DNA from: an uncultured Prevotellaceae bacterium
Lineage (GTDB): Bacteria > Bacteroidota > Bacteroidia > Bacteroidales > Muribaculaceae
NCBI GenBank assembly: GCA_937898675.1
Contig: CALEJB010000051.1
Coordinates: 1 to 64,000 of the forward strand
Direction: 5' to 3'
Length of the DNA: 64,000 bases
Both the position numbers and the translations under genes were made by a program. Of the stretch, positions 54,940-63,695 are shown piece by piece (position 1 is the first letter of the stretch; every line of letters begins with the position of its first letter). Below the pieces are notes generated by a model. That model was not told the DNA's origin, searched no databases, and saw nothing but the letters and a program-made list of their open reading frames with translations.

Positions 54940-57051
54940 ATGACTCGTACATTGTTCGCAACATTATGGCTATTCGTCTTGTGTGCCCTGTGCTCCGCCG
55001 CTCAGGACATGGACGGCGCCGTAGCGGTTGCCGAGATGACCGATGCCGAGCTGGACAGTGCCTTGGCCTCGGTGGGCCACGGCAGGCTTGACTCGATGCA
55101 GTATATCCAGACGGTCATCGTCTATGGCCGCCGCCCCTATGAGGAGGTCATTCCCGCCCAGACGCTCACCGGCAAACAACTCGAGGGCCTCAACAGCCAC
55201 TCGGTGGCCGATGCGGTGCGCTACTTTGCCGGCGTGCAGCTCAAGGACTATGGCGGCGTGGGCGGCTTGAAGACGATCGACATCCGCTCGATGGGCACCC
55301 ACCACATGGGCGTCTTCTATGACGGCATCCAGGTGGGCAACGCCCAGAACGGCCAGGTCGATTTGGGCAAGTTCTCGCTCGACAACATCGAGGAGGTCTC
55401 GCTCTACAACGGCCAGCGCAGTAACATCTTCCAGAGCGCCCGCGACTATGGCTCGGCGGGCACCATCTACCTGCGCTCGCGACGCCCGCGCTTTGAGGTC
55501 GGTAAGCACGACAATGTCAATGTCTCGTTCCGCACGGGCTCCTTTGGCCTGGTCAATCCCAGCGTGCGCTGGGAGCATCGCCTGAGCAACGCGGTCAGCC
55601 TCTCGCTCAACAGCGAGTTCACCTATGCCACGGGCCACTACCACTTCCGCTACCGCAAGCGTTACAGCGACGGCACCCTGGCGTGGGACACCACCGCCCT
55701 GCGCCGCAACGGCGAGGTGCATGCCCTGCGCGTCGAGGGCGGCGCCTACGGCGTGATGCCCGGCGGCAACTGGCACGCCAAGGCTTATTACTACGACAGC
55801 CGCAAGGGCATCCCCGGCGCCATCGTCAACAATGTGTGGAAAAACGCCCAAAAGCAGTGGGACGCCAACTTCTTCCTCCAGGGCTCGTTCCAACGCAAGT
55901 GGACCGACCGTTACGAGATGCTGCTCAACCTCAAGTACTCCCGCGACTATATGCGCTACTTGAACCCCGACACCACCCTGATGTATATCGACAACAAGTT
56001 CTGGCAGGACGAGATATACGCCTCGCTGGCCAACAAATTCACCGTCCTCAAGGATTGGGATGTGGTTTTGTCGACTGACTATCAGTGGAATAAACTCGAT
56101 GCCACGCTGACGGGCTTCGGCTATCCCGTGCGCCACTCTATGCTCACCGCCCTCGCCACCTCCTATGCCTGGCGCGGCTTCAAGGTCCAGGGCAGCCTGC
56201 TCTACACCATGGTCAACGACCGCACCTCGGCGCGCGACGGCGATGTGGTGGTGGCCCGCATGAGCCGCTACACCCACAAGGCCACGCCCGCCGTCTTCCT
56301 CAGTTGGCAGCCTTGGCAGCGGCACGATTTCAACCTCAGGGCCTACTACAAGCGCGTCTATCGCATGCCCACCTTCAACGACTTGTACTACACCGATATG
56401 GGCAACATCTCCCTCCGTCCCGAGAGCGCTACACAATATAATGTCGGCTTCCTCTACCGCCTCCTCACCGACGACGGCCTGCTGGCCGGCCTCAAGTTGA
56501 GCGCCGACGCCTATTACAACAGGATTGATGACAAGATCATTGCCGTCCCCAAGGGCACCGGCCAGTACCGCTGGATGGTGATGAACATCGGCCAGGCCCG
56601 CATCCGCGGTGTCGATGCCTCGGCCCGCGCCACGCTGCGCCTGACCTCACAGGTCATGCTCGACATCAACTTGAATTATACCTATCAAAAGGCCCAGGAC
56701 TACACCGACCCCGCCGACAACGGCGACGGCGGCACCTACAAGGGCCAGTTGGCCTACATCCCCTGGCACAGCGGCTCGGCCGTGGCCCATGCCAGTTGGC
56801 GCAACCTCGATGTCAACTACAGTTTCATCTATGTGGGCGAGCGCTATCACACCAGCGCCAACACCCGCGAGAACCACGAGCAGCCCTGGTACACCCACGA
56901 CCTCTCGGCGGGCTACCGCTTTGCGCTGGGCGCCGCCGCGCTCAAGGTCACGGCCGAGGTCAACAACCTCTTCAACCAGCAGTACGATGTGATTCTCAAC
57001 TATCCCATGCCCGGCCGCAACTACAAACTCATCCTCAAATTTGACTTTTGA
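54940..57051 (+). CDS. btuB: BtuB-like TonB-dependent cobalamin receptor
   Basis: This 703-residue outer-membrane receptor has a signal peptide (cut near LCSAAQ). The plug domain (~55-165) includes VIVYGRRPYEEVIPAQTL and VRYFAGVQLKDYGGVGGLKTIDIRSMG. A 22-strand barrel follows, ending with the aromatic C-terminus YKLILKFDF. It imports corrinoids with TonB. It is directly behind a cobalamin riboswitch and overlaps the next gene (TGATG). Confidence 0.93.
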   Translation: MTRTLFATLWLFVLCALCSAAQDMDGAVAVAEMTDAELDSALASVGHGRLDSMQYIQTVIVYGRRPYEEVIPAQTLTGKQLEGLNSHSVADAVRYFAGVQLKDYGGVGGLKTIDIRSMGTHHMGVFYDGIQVGNAQNGQVDLGKFSLDNIEEVSLYNGQRSNIFQSARDYGSAGTIYLRSRRPRFEVGKHDNVNVSFRTGSFGLVNPSVRWEHRLSNAVSLSLNSEFTYATGHYHFRYRKRYSDGTLAWDTTALRRNGEVHALRVEGGAYGVMPGGNWHAKAYYYDSRKGIPGAIVNNVWKNAQKQWDANFFLQGSFQRKWTDRYEMLLNLKYSRDYMRYLNPDTTLMYIDNKFWQDEIYASLANKFTVLKDWDVVLSTDYQWNKLDATLTGFGYPVRHSMLTALATSYAWRGFKVQGSLLYTMVNDRTSARDGDVVVARMSRYTHKATPAVFLSWQPWQRHDFNLRAYYKRVYRMPTFNDLYYTDMGNISLRPESATQYNVGFLYRLLTDDGLLAGLKLSADAYYNRIDDKIIAVPKGTGQYRWMVMNIGQARIRGVDASARATLRLTSQVMLDINLNYTYQKAQDYTDPADNGDGGTYKGQLAYIPWHSGSAVAHASWRNLDVNYSFIYVGERYHTSANTRENHEQPWYTHDLSAGYRFALGAAALKVTAEVNNLFNQQYDVILNYPMPGRNYKLILKFDF

Positions 57052-58211
57052 TGAAGACGCTCAACCACATAGCATTGATTATGAACTTGACGGCACTCGT
57101 CTTGTTCTCGGGCTGCCGCGAGGACGAGGTCATCTTCCTCCCCGAGCATGTGCCCGTCTCACAGCCCGTGTTCAACGCCATCGAGGGCTTTTACCTCCTG
57201 TGCGAGGGCAACATGGGCTGGAACAAGGCTACCCTCGACTACTACGACTATGCCGCGGGCGAGTACATCCGCAACATCTTTTCCTACGCCAACCCCAATG
57301 TCCCCAAGGAGATGGGCGATGTGGGCAACGACCTGGGCATCTACGGCAGCAACCTCTTTTGCGTCATCAACTGTTCCAACAAGGTTGATGTCCTCGACAA
57401 GTACACTTGCAAAAAGAAATATCAGATCAACATCCCCAACTGCCGCCACATCCGCTTTATGGGCGGCTACGCCTATGTGACCAGTTACGCCGGCCCGGTG
57501 CAGATCACCCCCGACTACGAGCAGCGCGGCTATGTGGCCAAAATCGACACCGTCACCATGCAGGTTGTGGACACCTGCCTGGTGGGTTTCCAGCCCGATG
57601 AACTGGAAATCGTCAACGGTAAGATATATGTCGCAAACTCAGGCGGTTACATGGTGCCCAACTACGAGAACACCCTCTCGGTCATCGACCTCGGCACATT
57701 CAAGGAAGAACGCCGCATCCCCGTTGCCATCAACCTGCGCCAGGTCAAGTCCGACTCCCGCGGTGTGCTGTGGGTTACCTCGCGCGGCGATTATTACACC
57801 GAGCAGAGCAAATTGTATGCTTATGACACCCGCAAGCAGCAACTCATCGACAGCATCGATTGCCGCGTGAGCGACATGTGGCTCGTGGGTGACTCCCTTT
57901 ACATCGTGGGCAACGAGTTCAGTTATGTCACTATGGAGAATGTGCGCTCGTTTGCCGTTGTCAACACGCTGACGCGCAAGCATGTGAGCAGCAGTTTTAT
58001 CACCGACGGGACCGATAGCCAAATCGCCACCCCCTATGGCGTCGCCGTCAATCCCATCACCCGCGACATCTATGTCACCGATGCCAAGGACCATGTCACC
58101 CCGGGCCGCCTCTACTGCTTCGGCCCCGACGGCAAGCGCAAGTGGGATGTCCGCACGGGCGACATTCCCGCGCACTTTTGTTTTTTAGGTACCAACATCA
58201 ATGAACAATAG
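57051..58211 (+). CDS. BtuG-like beta-propeller surface lipoprotein (DUF5074/YncE type)
   Basis: The 386-residue lipoprotein (MKTLNHIALIMNLTALVLFSGC; Cys ~22) has a seven-bladed-propeller pattern: GFYLLCEGNMGWNKATLDYYDY, LGIYGSNLFCVINCSNKVDVLD, RFMGGYAYVTSYAGPV, DELEIVNGKIYVANSG and GVAVNPITRDIYVTDA. BtuG proteins of Bacteroides bind B12 very tightly at the surface and sit on BtuB. The start at 57051 overlaps the btuB stop, implying a BtuB-BtuG pair. Identity as BtuG is from family resemblance and context. Confidence 0.85.
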   Translation: MKTLNHIALIMNLTALVLFSGCREDEVIFLPEHVPVSQPVFNAIEGFYLLCEGNMGWNKATLDYYDYAAGEYIRNIFSYANPNVPKEMGDVGNDLGIYGSNLFCVINCSNKVDVLDKYTCKKKYQINIPNCRHIRFMGGYAYVTSYAGPVQITPDYEQRGYVAKIDTVTMQVVDTCLVGFQPDELEIVNGKIYVANSGGYMVPNYENTLSVIDLGTFKEERRIPVAINLRQVKSDSRGVLWVTSRGDYYTEQSKLYAYDTRKQQLIDSIDCRVSDMWLVGDSLYIVGNEFSYVTMENVRSFAVVNTLTRKHVSSSFITDGTDSQIATPYGVAVNPITRDIYVTDAKDHVTPGRLYCFGPDGKRKWDVRTGDIPAHFCFLGTNINEQ

Positions 58212-59436
58212 AACCAATATGAATAAATTCAGACACTTTGCCATCTTAATGCTGGCGCTGATATCGGCAACAGTTGCGTTGGCCAACCATCCCTGGCTCA
58301 CTCGTGTCTATGACTATCGCCCTGCACCGGGCCAGTTTGTCAACACTATGCCCGTGTATAGGGCAGGGGAACCTGTCGATAGTGTGTTGGCGCGTTGTCG
58401 CGTCAGCCTGTGCGGCCGCGTCGACACCACCGTGCAGACCATCCACGGTGAGACCTATACCCGTGTCGATACCGTTTGGGCGGGCGGCATGATTACGCTC
58501 GGTGGTTATGGCGGCTATGTCACTGTTGGTTTTGACCACCCCGTGGTCAATATGCACACTTGGGACTTTGACATCTGGGGCAATGCGTTTGTCGATGCCG
58601 GAGGCGGCAACGGTGGCAGCAGCGAGCCAGCTATTGTCATGGTGGGCGTTGATGCCGATGGCGACGGCATTCCCGGCGACGGCGACCGTTGGTATGAGCT
58701 TGCGGGCAGCGAGTACGACCACCCCACGACGCAGCACGCTTATACCATAACCTATTACCGCCCCGACGAGGGCAAGACGCGCACGCCCAGCCCCGTCAAC
58801 CCCGCGTTGAACGACACCAGTTACATCCGCTGGACCAGCAACGATGTCAACCCCGACAGCGTCAGCGGTTATATGAGCCGCAACACCTTCCACAGCCAGT
58901 CTTATTGGCCCCAATGGCTGCAAAGTGAGGAGGAACTCACATTTTCGGGCACCAAACTGCGTTGCAATGCAACGGATATTGGCAGCGGCGGCAGTTCTTA
59001 CTTTGTTCAGCAATTCTTTGACTGGGGATATGTGGATAATTTACCCAACAATCCCGATCATCTGCCCGGACAAGAAGGTTACAATCCCGGGTTCAAAATT
59101 GATTGGGCTGTTGACGAAAACGGCAACCATGTCAATCTCGACCACATCGACTTCATCAGGATTTACACCGCCGTCAACCAGTATTGCGGTTGGTTGGGCG
59201 AGACCTCGACCGAGGTTTCAGGCGGCATCGACTTTCACCCCGACGCGCAGTTGCCGCATGGCCCCAGGGGCGATGTCAACGGCGACCTTGAGGTCAACAT
59301 TGCCGACATCAACGAGTTGATCGACGTCATCATGTCGGGCAGCACTGTCAGCCGCGCCAACGACGTCAACGGCGACGGCGAGGTCAACATCGGCGACGTC
59401 AACGCCGTGGCCGACATCATCCTGTCGGGAAAATAA
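58201..59436 (+). CDS. Secreted surface protein with C-terminal dockerin-like pair, B12 operon
   Basis: The 411-residue protein has a signal peptide (MNKFRHFAILMLALISATVALA; the Met at residue 7 is an alternative start). A beta-rich body includes VTVGFDHPVVNMHTWDFDIWGN, VGVDADGDGIPGDGDRWYELAGSEY and IDFIRIYTAVNQ, as in surface proteins next to BtuG in other Bacteroidales. Two dockerin-type repeats follow (~358-381 and ~387-410: DVNGD-x-EVNI-(A/G)-D-(I/V)-N). It overlaps the BtuG-like gene by 11 bp. Probably part of the corrinoid-capture complex; a BtuH-like role is possible but not shown. Confidence 0.8.
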   Translation: MNNRTNMNKFRHFAILMLALISATVALANHPWLTRVYDYRPAPGQFVNTMPVYRAGEPVDSVLARCRVSLCGRVDTTVQTIHGETYTRVDTVWAGGMITLGGYGGYVTVGFDHPVVNMHTWDFDIWGNAFVDAGGGNGGSSEPAIVMVGVDADGDGIPGDGDRWYELAGSEYDHPTTQHAYTITYYRPDEGKTRTPSPVNPALNDTSYIRWTSNDVNPDSVSGYMSRNTFHSQSYWPQWLQSEEELTFSGTKLRCNATDIGSGGSSYFVQQFFDWGYVDNLPNNPDHLPGQEGYNPGFKIDWAVDENGNHVNLDHIDFIRIYTAVNQYCGWLGETSTEVSGGIDFHPDAQLPHGPRGDVNGDLEVNIADINELIDVIMSGSTVSRANDVNGDGEVNIGDVNAVADIILSGK

Positions 59437-59464
59437 AACCGTCCTGTTGAAAGCAAAAAAACAA

Positions 59465-59498
59465 AATGAGGCTTCCGCACCGCAGCGGAGGCCTCATT
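59465..59498. terminator. Hairpin after the B12 operon
   Basis: AATGAGGCTTCCGC pairs with GCGGAGGCCTCATT (one G-U). A-rich sequence precedes it, so the T run is on the minus strand, but it most likely marks the end of the btuB operon. Confidence 0.55.
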
Positions 59499-59596
59499 GT
59501 TCAATGGCCGCCAACCGCGTCGAGCAAATTGAGTCCACAATGCCCAATTTGAACTATTTTTATGGCGAGATGTTTTTTATTTTTGCGAAAAATGTG

Positions 59597-59604
59597 TATA
59601 TTTG
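59597..59604 (+). promoter_or_regulatory. -7 box of the candidate non-coding RNA
   Basis: TATATTTG matches TAnnTTTG; transcription would start near 59610. A second match (TATTTTTG) lies at 59578-59585. Confidence 0.5.
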
Positions 59605-59605
59605 C

Positions 59606-59935
59606 AACGTCGTAGCCTGCGCCGCGGCATCCTAAAAGTAGGATGTGCGGCAGGGTGGGACACTACATAATGTAAAAGCGTCATTGATGCTTTGTTCTGT
59701 GGCTGTTTGAACCTGAGAAACTCAAATGTGTGTCAAGAACAATGTCTGAAGTGAATGCTACGGGTATGCAACATTTGTATCCCGGGGTGTGCACATGAGG
59801 GTATGTCATATCCTCAAGGCACACTTTACCGGAAGCATGTGCTACATACAGGCGTAGGCAGACACTCTACACGTTCACACACAAGGCTTTCTCAGGGCCC
59901 AAACAGCGGACGGGTAGAAGTGGAGGCCTGCGTTT
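59606..59935 (+). ncRNA. Candidate structured non-coding RNA, family not recognised
   Basis: The 580-bp region between the B12 operon and the TerB-like gene has no credible ORF but has a strong -7 box and several good stems. These are GCCGC-x2-CATCCTA/TAGGATG-x-GCGGC (59620-59651), a possible closing stem TCGTAGC/GCTACGG (59609 with ~59757), and a long hairpin GTGTGC...TGAGGGTA/TATCCTCA...GCACAC (~59789-59826). Tests against tmRNA, RNase P and SRP RNA signatures were negative. It may be a Bacteroidales-specific RNA (a 6S-like RNA is one option) or a leader of the operon downstream. Confidence 0.45.
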
Positions 59936-60016
59936 TTGCGTTATTTAGACAAGTAATTGGAATACTGTCATTTAGGATTTGATATCAAAATATTATTAAC
60001 ATAAAATACTAAGTGT

Positions 60017-60409
60017 ATGAAAGAAAGTTTTAAACAATTGTTTTTGGGGTTGTACTCAATGGTTGTGGCCGATAATGAAACAGACCCAAGAGAAATGGAA
60101 GCACTTTATCAGATTGGTAGAGACTATGGTTTGACTAATGACGAGATTAACGATGCTATCATCAACAGCAAAGTAGAACTCTACACGCCTGTGGAAATTA
60201 ACGAAAAGATACGTTTCCTTTGTCAATTGGCGGTTATTGCTTGGGCTGACGGTAAAGTAGTTGAGCCTGAACGCGAATTGCTGAAACAAACGGCTAAGCG
60301 TTTGAGGTTCCTGGATGAGAATCTTGATGAAATCGTTGAATTCTTGTTAGAAAAGGCTAAGGTAGAAACGCCTATTGAAGACGTAATTATGGAAATTAAT
60401 AACAACTAA
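60017..60409 (+). CDS. TerB-like protein
   Basis: The 130-residue all-helical cytosolic protein has TerB/tellurite-resistance-type motifs: LYSMVVADNETDPREMEALYQIG, then FLCQLAVIAWADGKVVEPERELLKQTAKRLR, with the paired acidic metal-site residues (D-x-E...D-x-E). TerB domains are linked to metal sensing and envelope or phage stress in Ter systems. It is the first gene of an AT-rich three-gene operon, 11 bp before the membrane-protein gene. Confidence 0.78.
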   Translation: MKESFKQLFLGLYSMVVADNETDPREMEALYQIGRDYGLTNDEINDAIINSKVELYTPVEINEKIRFLCQLAVIAWADGKVVEPERELLKQTAKRLRFLDENLDEIVEFLLEKAKVETPIEDVIMEINNN

Positions 60410-60420
60410 ATCATTGAACT

Positions 60421-61653
60421 ATGGGGCTTAAAGATATTTTTAAGACGAAAACAGACATCAGTCAAACTGTCAATGTGCCCGTGACGACACCCATGTCAGG
60501 CGCAACCTCACATCATGGAAGACCAGAAGGACTGACTTATCAGCAGTGGGGCGCACAACGTGCAGGCGAAACAAAGGCCTCTTCAACTGCTTTGACGCCA
60601 GCGTTGAATGTTGTTGTGGACGTGAATAAGGCCGAACAGTTGGGCGATGAAGCAATGCAAGCCGCAAGAAAAGCAAAGATTCAAGCACAAATCGATGTCA
60701 ATAAAAACAATATTGACCGTGAACAAAATAAGATAGAGGTATTAAAGCAGGCTATTGACGACATCAATAACACAATTGCTGAAAAACAAAGTGAGATAAA
60801 TCGCATAAAAGAAGGCGGCGGGGAGAAACGGCTGCTTGCAACTGTTCATTTTTGGATTGGTGCTGCTATTTGTGTTTTCTTGGCACTCTACCTATTTGTA
60901 TTCTACAGTTCTGCAACTTATTCGGCATTTTTCAGAGACAGCAGTACAATGGGGATTGGTGATGCCATATTTTATCCATATGCATTTAGAGATGCATGGG
61001 CTACATCTATAGTGGAATTTCTGCTGATTCTTCTTCTGCCAGTGGTTTTCTTGGGACTGGGATTTCTTGTTCATCAATATTCACGCAAGCAAGGAGCAAT
61101 AAAGTACATTAAGATAGGCGTTCTATATATGATCACATTTATATTTGATGCGCTGATTGCTTATGGCATAGCTTCTCAAATGTACTCACCGGCAGGTCCC
61201 GAAGACCCTGCGATTTTAACAATGTCAATGGCTTTCAATGAACCTGATTTCTGGATTGTGATCTTTGCTGGTTTTATTGCCTATGTGATATGGGGACTTG
61301 TGTTTGATTTTACCATTGACTCTTATGCTGAAATGAAAGAAGGAGCAACGACAATCAAGCTTCTTGAGCAAGATATAGCTGCGGAGAGAGACAAAATCAA
61401 CATTAAGCAAGATGCCATCAATGGATGCAATGACATCATAACAAACCTCGAGAACGAAAATAAAAGTCTGGAAGCTAAACTGCGAGAGACTGTTGTTTAC
61501 GATCTCGCTACTATTCGAAAGGCTTTGAATGATTTCTTTGCAGGCTGGATTAGTTATATGACATTAATGGGCATGTCGGCGGCTGATCAAACAGATGCCG
61601 AGTCTCAACTGAATAGTGTATTATCCGCATTAGATGAACAAAAAATAAAGTAA
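60421..61653 (+). CDS. Membrane protein with four helices between two coiled coils
   Basis: The 410-residue protein has a polar N-terminus with Thr/Gly-rich linker (~1-60), a coiled coil (~85-130), four hydrophobic helices (~140-162, 197-219, 230-252, 275-296), a second coiled coil (~305-355) and a polar C-terminus. No catalytic motif is visible and no family can be named. The symmetric coiled-coil/TM/coiled-coil plan suggests an oligomeric membrane scaffold or channel. It is flanked by the TerB-like gene (11 bp) and the vWA-like lipoprotein gene (4 bp), so the three probably form one complex. Confidence 0.75.
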   Translation: MGLKDIFKTKTDISQTVNVPVTTPMSGATSHHGRPEGLTYQQWGAQRAGETKASSTALTPALNVVVDVNKAEQLGDEAMQAARKAKIQAQIDVNKNNIDREQNKIEVLKQAIDDINNTIAEKQSEINRIKEGGGEKRLLATVHFWIGAAICVFLALYLFVFYSSATYSAFFRDSSTMGIGDAIFYPYAFRDAWATSIVEFLLILLLPVVFLGLGFLVHQYSRKQGAIKYIKIGVLYMITFIFDALIAYGIASQMYSPAGPEDPAILTMSMAFNEPDFWIVIFAGFIAYVIWGLVFDFTIDSYAEMKEGATTIKLLEQDIAAERDKINIKQDAINGCNDIITNLENENKSLEAKLRETVVYDLATIRKALNDFFAGWISYMTLMGMSAADQTDAESQLNSVLSALDEQKIK

Positions 61654-61657
61654 TGCT

Positions 61658-62524
61658 ATGAACAAAAAAATCTTCTTCATTATTATTGCAGTTGCAATCA
61701 TTGGCTGTTTGTTTTCTAGCTGTCCTGGTTGCAAAGACGGCGGAGGCGGCGGATGCTGCCGAAGAGACACTACCGACATAAGCCTACCTCTGAACATATC
61801 GGTTTTTGTAGATTTGAGTGATCGAATTGTTAAGGAATCCTATGGTATGAGAGGTTTAGAAAAGGACACGGCGATTGTGCGAATTATTACGGATTTTGTT
61901 TCACAAAATGCGTTTGCCAAAAAAATCAGATTCAACAAGGACCACATTAAGGTGTTCTTTTATCCTGTTCCCACGGGACCGGGCATTGCGACAACAGCCG
62001 AAAAACTTGATGTGAATTTTGCCGATTTTGATAAGGCTCAAATTAAAGAAAAACAGGCTGCCGCTGGTCAGCTGACAAAAAATTTCAATGACGGTCTGAA
62101 AACCATTTATGACGCCGCATTAGCGGACGGAAATTTTATTGGGAGTGATATTTGGGGGTTCTTTAACACTCAGGCGCAAAAGACATGCGTAATGAAAGGT
62201 TATCGTAATGTCCTTGTCATCATCACTGATGGTTACATTTATCATAAGGACAATCTTGTGGAGGACAAAGCGAATAAACAAGCCACTTACATCACCAAGA
62301 CTACACTGGCCCAAGGCTACACATTAACTCCAATTGCGGGGAAGATATCAAATCTTGAAGTTCTCGTAGTCGAGCTTAATCCTGACCCCGTAACTGATTT
62401 TGCCAAAATGGAATCTGCGATTAGTGACTGGTTTAAGGCGATAGGAATTTCCAGATATGAAATTCTTAAGACCGATTTGCCCGCAAATAGCAAGAAGCCC
62501 ATTATTGATTTCCTCAATCCCTAA
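61658..62524 (+). CDS. vWA-like lipoprotein, Cys-rich N-terminus
   Basis: The 288-residue lipoprotein (lipobox FSSC, Cys22) is followed by a Gly/Cys-rich linker (CKDGGGGGCC). The body looks like a von Willebrand A fold: ISVFVDLSDRI (a D-x-S-x-x MIDAS with Arg in place of the last Ser), a Gly/Asp segment GSDIWGFFNT, and NVLVIITDGYIYH (the usual buried strand plus Asp). Metal binding may therefore be incomplete. It would act in the periplasm or at the outer membrane, opposite the cytosolic TerB-like protein, with the membrane protein linking them. Confidence 0.72.
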   Translation: MNKKIFFIIIAVAIIGCLFSSCPGCKDGGGGGCCRRDTTDISLPLNISVFVDLSDRIVKESYGMRGLEKDTAIVRIITDFVSQNAFAKKIRFNKDHIKVFFYPVPTGPGIATTAEKLDVNFADFDKAQIKEKQAAAGQLTKNFNDGLKTIYDAALADGNFIGSDIWGFFNTQAQKTCVMKGYRNVLVIITDGYIYHKDNLVEDKANKQATYITKTTLAQGYTLTPIAGKISNLEVLVVELNPDPVTDFAKMESAISDWFKAIGISRYEILKTDLPANSKKPIIDFLNP

Positions 62525-62555
62525 GGAAAATAATAGAGAAGTCATAGAGTTGAAA

Positions 62556-62586
62556 AATGAGGGCGCGTCGTTGATGCGCCCTCATT
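62556..62586. terminator. Bidirectional terminator between the vWA-like gene and asd
   Basis: AATGAGGGCGC pairs perfectly with GCGCCCTCATT. On the minus strand it is followed by TTTTT; it serves the convergent asd and possibly the plus-strand operon. Confidence 0.8.
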
Positions 62587-62644
62587 AGTGCTCATGGGGG
62601 AGGGATGGTTCTATCCCGTTTGCGTTGCCGTGGCGGGGGTGGGG

Positions 62645-63658
62645 TTAAGCCTTCTTCTTGTGGGCGAGGAGGTATTGGGCGATCTGCACGGCGTTGAGGG
62701 CGGCGCCTTTCTTGATTTGGTCGCCGCATACCCAGAAGGTGAGCCCGTTGTCGCTGCTGGTATCGACGCGGATGCGGCCCACATAGACGGGGTCCTTGCC
62801 GGTGCAGTCGATGGGCATGGGGTAGCGGTTGTTGCGCGGCTCGTCCACCACCACGATGCCTGGGGCGAGCTGGAGGGCGGCGCGGGCCTCCTCGGGGGTG
62901 ATGGGCTGCTCGCACTCGATCCACACGGCCTCGCTGTGGGCGCGCATGACGGGCACGCGGACGCAGGTGGCGCTCACGCGTATGTCGCTGTGCATGATTT
63001 TGCAGGTCTCTTTCACCATCTTCATCTCCTCGCGGGTGTAGTCATTGTCTTGGAAGATGTCGATGTGGGGAATCACGTTGTAGGCCAGTTCGTGCTGGAA
63101 GTGCCGCACGGTGAGCTGTTCCTTGCCCACGGCGACCTCGCTGGCCTGGAGGGCGAGTTCGTACATCGCCTCGAGCCCGGCGCCGCTGGCGGCCTGGTAG
63201 GTGGCCACCTGCACGTTCTTGATGTGCGAGATGTTGTCGAGGGGCTTGAGTGCGACCACCATGATGATGGTGGAGCAGTTGGGGTTGGCGATGATGTTGC
63301 GCGGGGTGACGAGGGCGTCGTCGCCGTTGACTTCGGGGACGACCAGGGGCACGTCGTCGTCCATGCGGAAGGCGCTGCTGTTGTCGATCATGATGCAGCC
63401 GTGCCTGGTGATGGTGGGTGCAAACTCGATGGCGGGCCCTGCGCCCATGGCGACAAATGCCACGTCGATGTCCTTGAAGTCATCGTTGTGCTGGAGGAGT
63501 TTGACCACATGGTCCTTGCCGCGGAAGGTGAAAATGCGTCCCGCGCTGCGCTCCGAGCCAAAGAGCACGAGTTCGCTGACGGGGAAATTTTGCTCATCGA
63601 GGACACGCATGAATTCCTGTCCCACTGCGCCGCTGGCGCCAACAATCGCAACTTTCAT
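62645..63658 (-). CDS. asd: Aspartate-semialdehyde dehydrogenase
   Basis: The 337-residue enzyme makes aspartate semialdehyde for Lys/diaminopimelate, Thr and Met synthesis. The NADP-binding GASGAVG is at 7-13, the catalytic Cys128 lies in NPNCST, and the base His241 in RVPVMRAHSE. The start at 63658 (MKVAIVGASG) is certain by homology. It follows the argB-like gene on the same strand after 37 bp and ends at a bidirectional terminator. Confidence 0.97.
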   Translation of the reverse strand: MKVAIVGASGAVGQEFMRVLDEQNFPVSELVLFGSERSAGRIFTFRGKDHVVKLLQHNDDFKDIDVAFVAMGAGPAIEFAPTITRHGCIMIDNSSAFRMDDDVPLVVPEVNGDDALVTPRNIIANPNCSTIIMVVALKPLDNISHIKNVQVATYQAASGAGLEAMYELALQASEVAVGKEQLTVRHFQHELAYNVIPHIDIFQDNDYTREEMKMVKETCKIMHSDIRVSATCVRVPVMRAHSEAVWIECEQPITPEEARAALQLAPGIVVVDEPRNNRYPMPIDCTGKDPVYVGRIRVDTSSDNGLTFWVCGDQIKKGAALNAVQIAQYLLAHKKKA

Positions 63659-63695
63659 AGTAGTAGTTATGTCTCTTTAGTTAGTCGTTTTGATA

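Noticed and set aside
59606..59935. tmRNA, RNase P RNA or SRP RNA
   Set aside because: No tag-peptide frame, no RNase P conserved core (GAGGAAAGTCC type) and no SRP tetraloop domain are visible.
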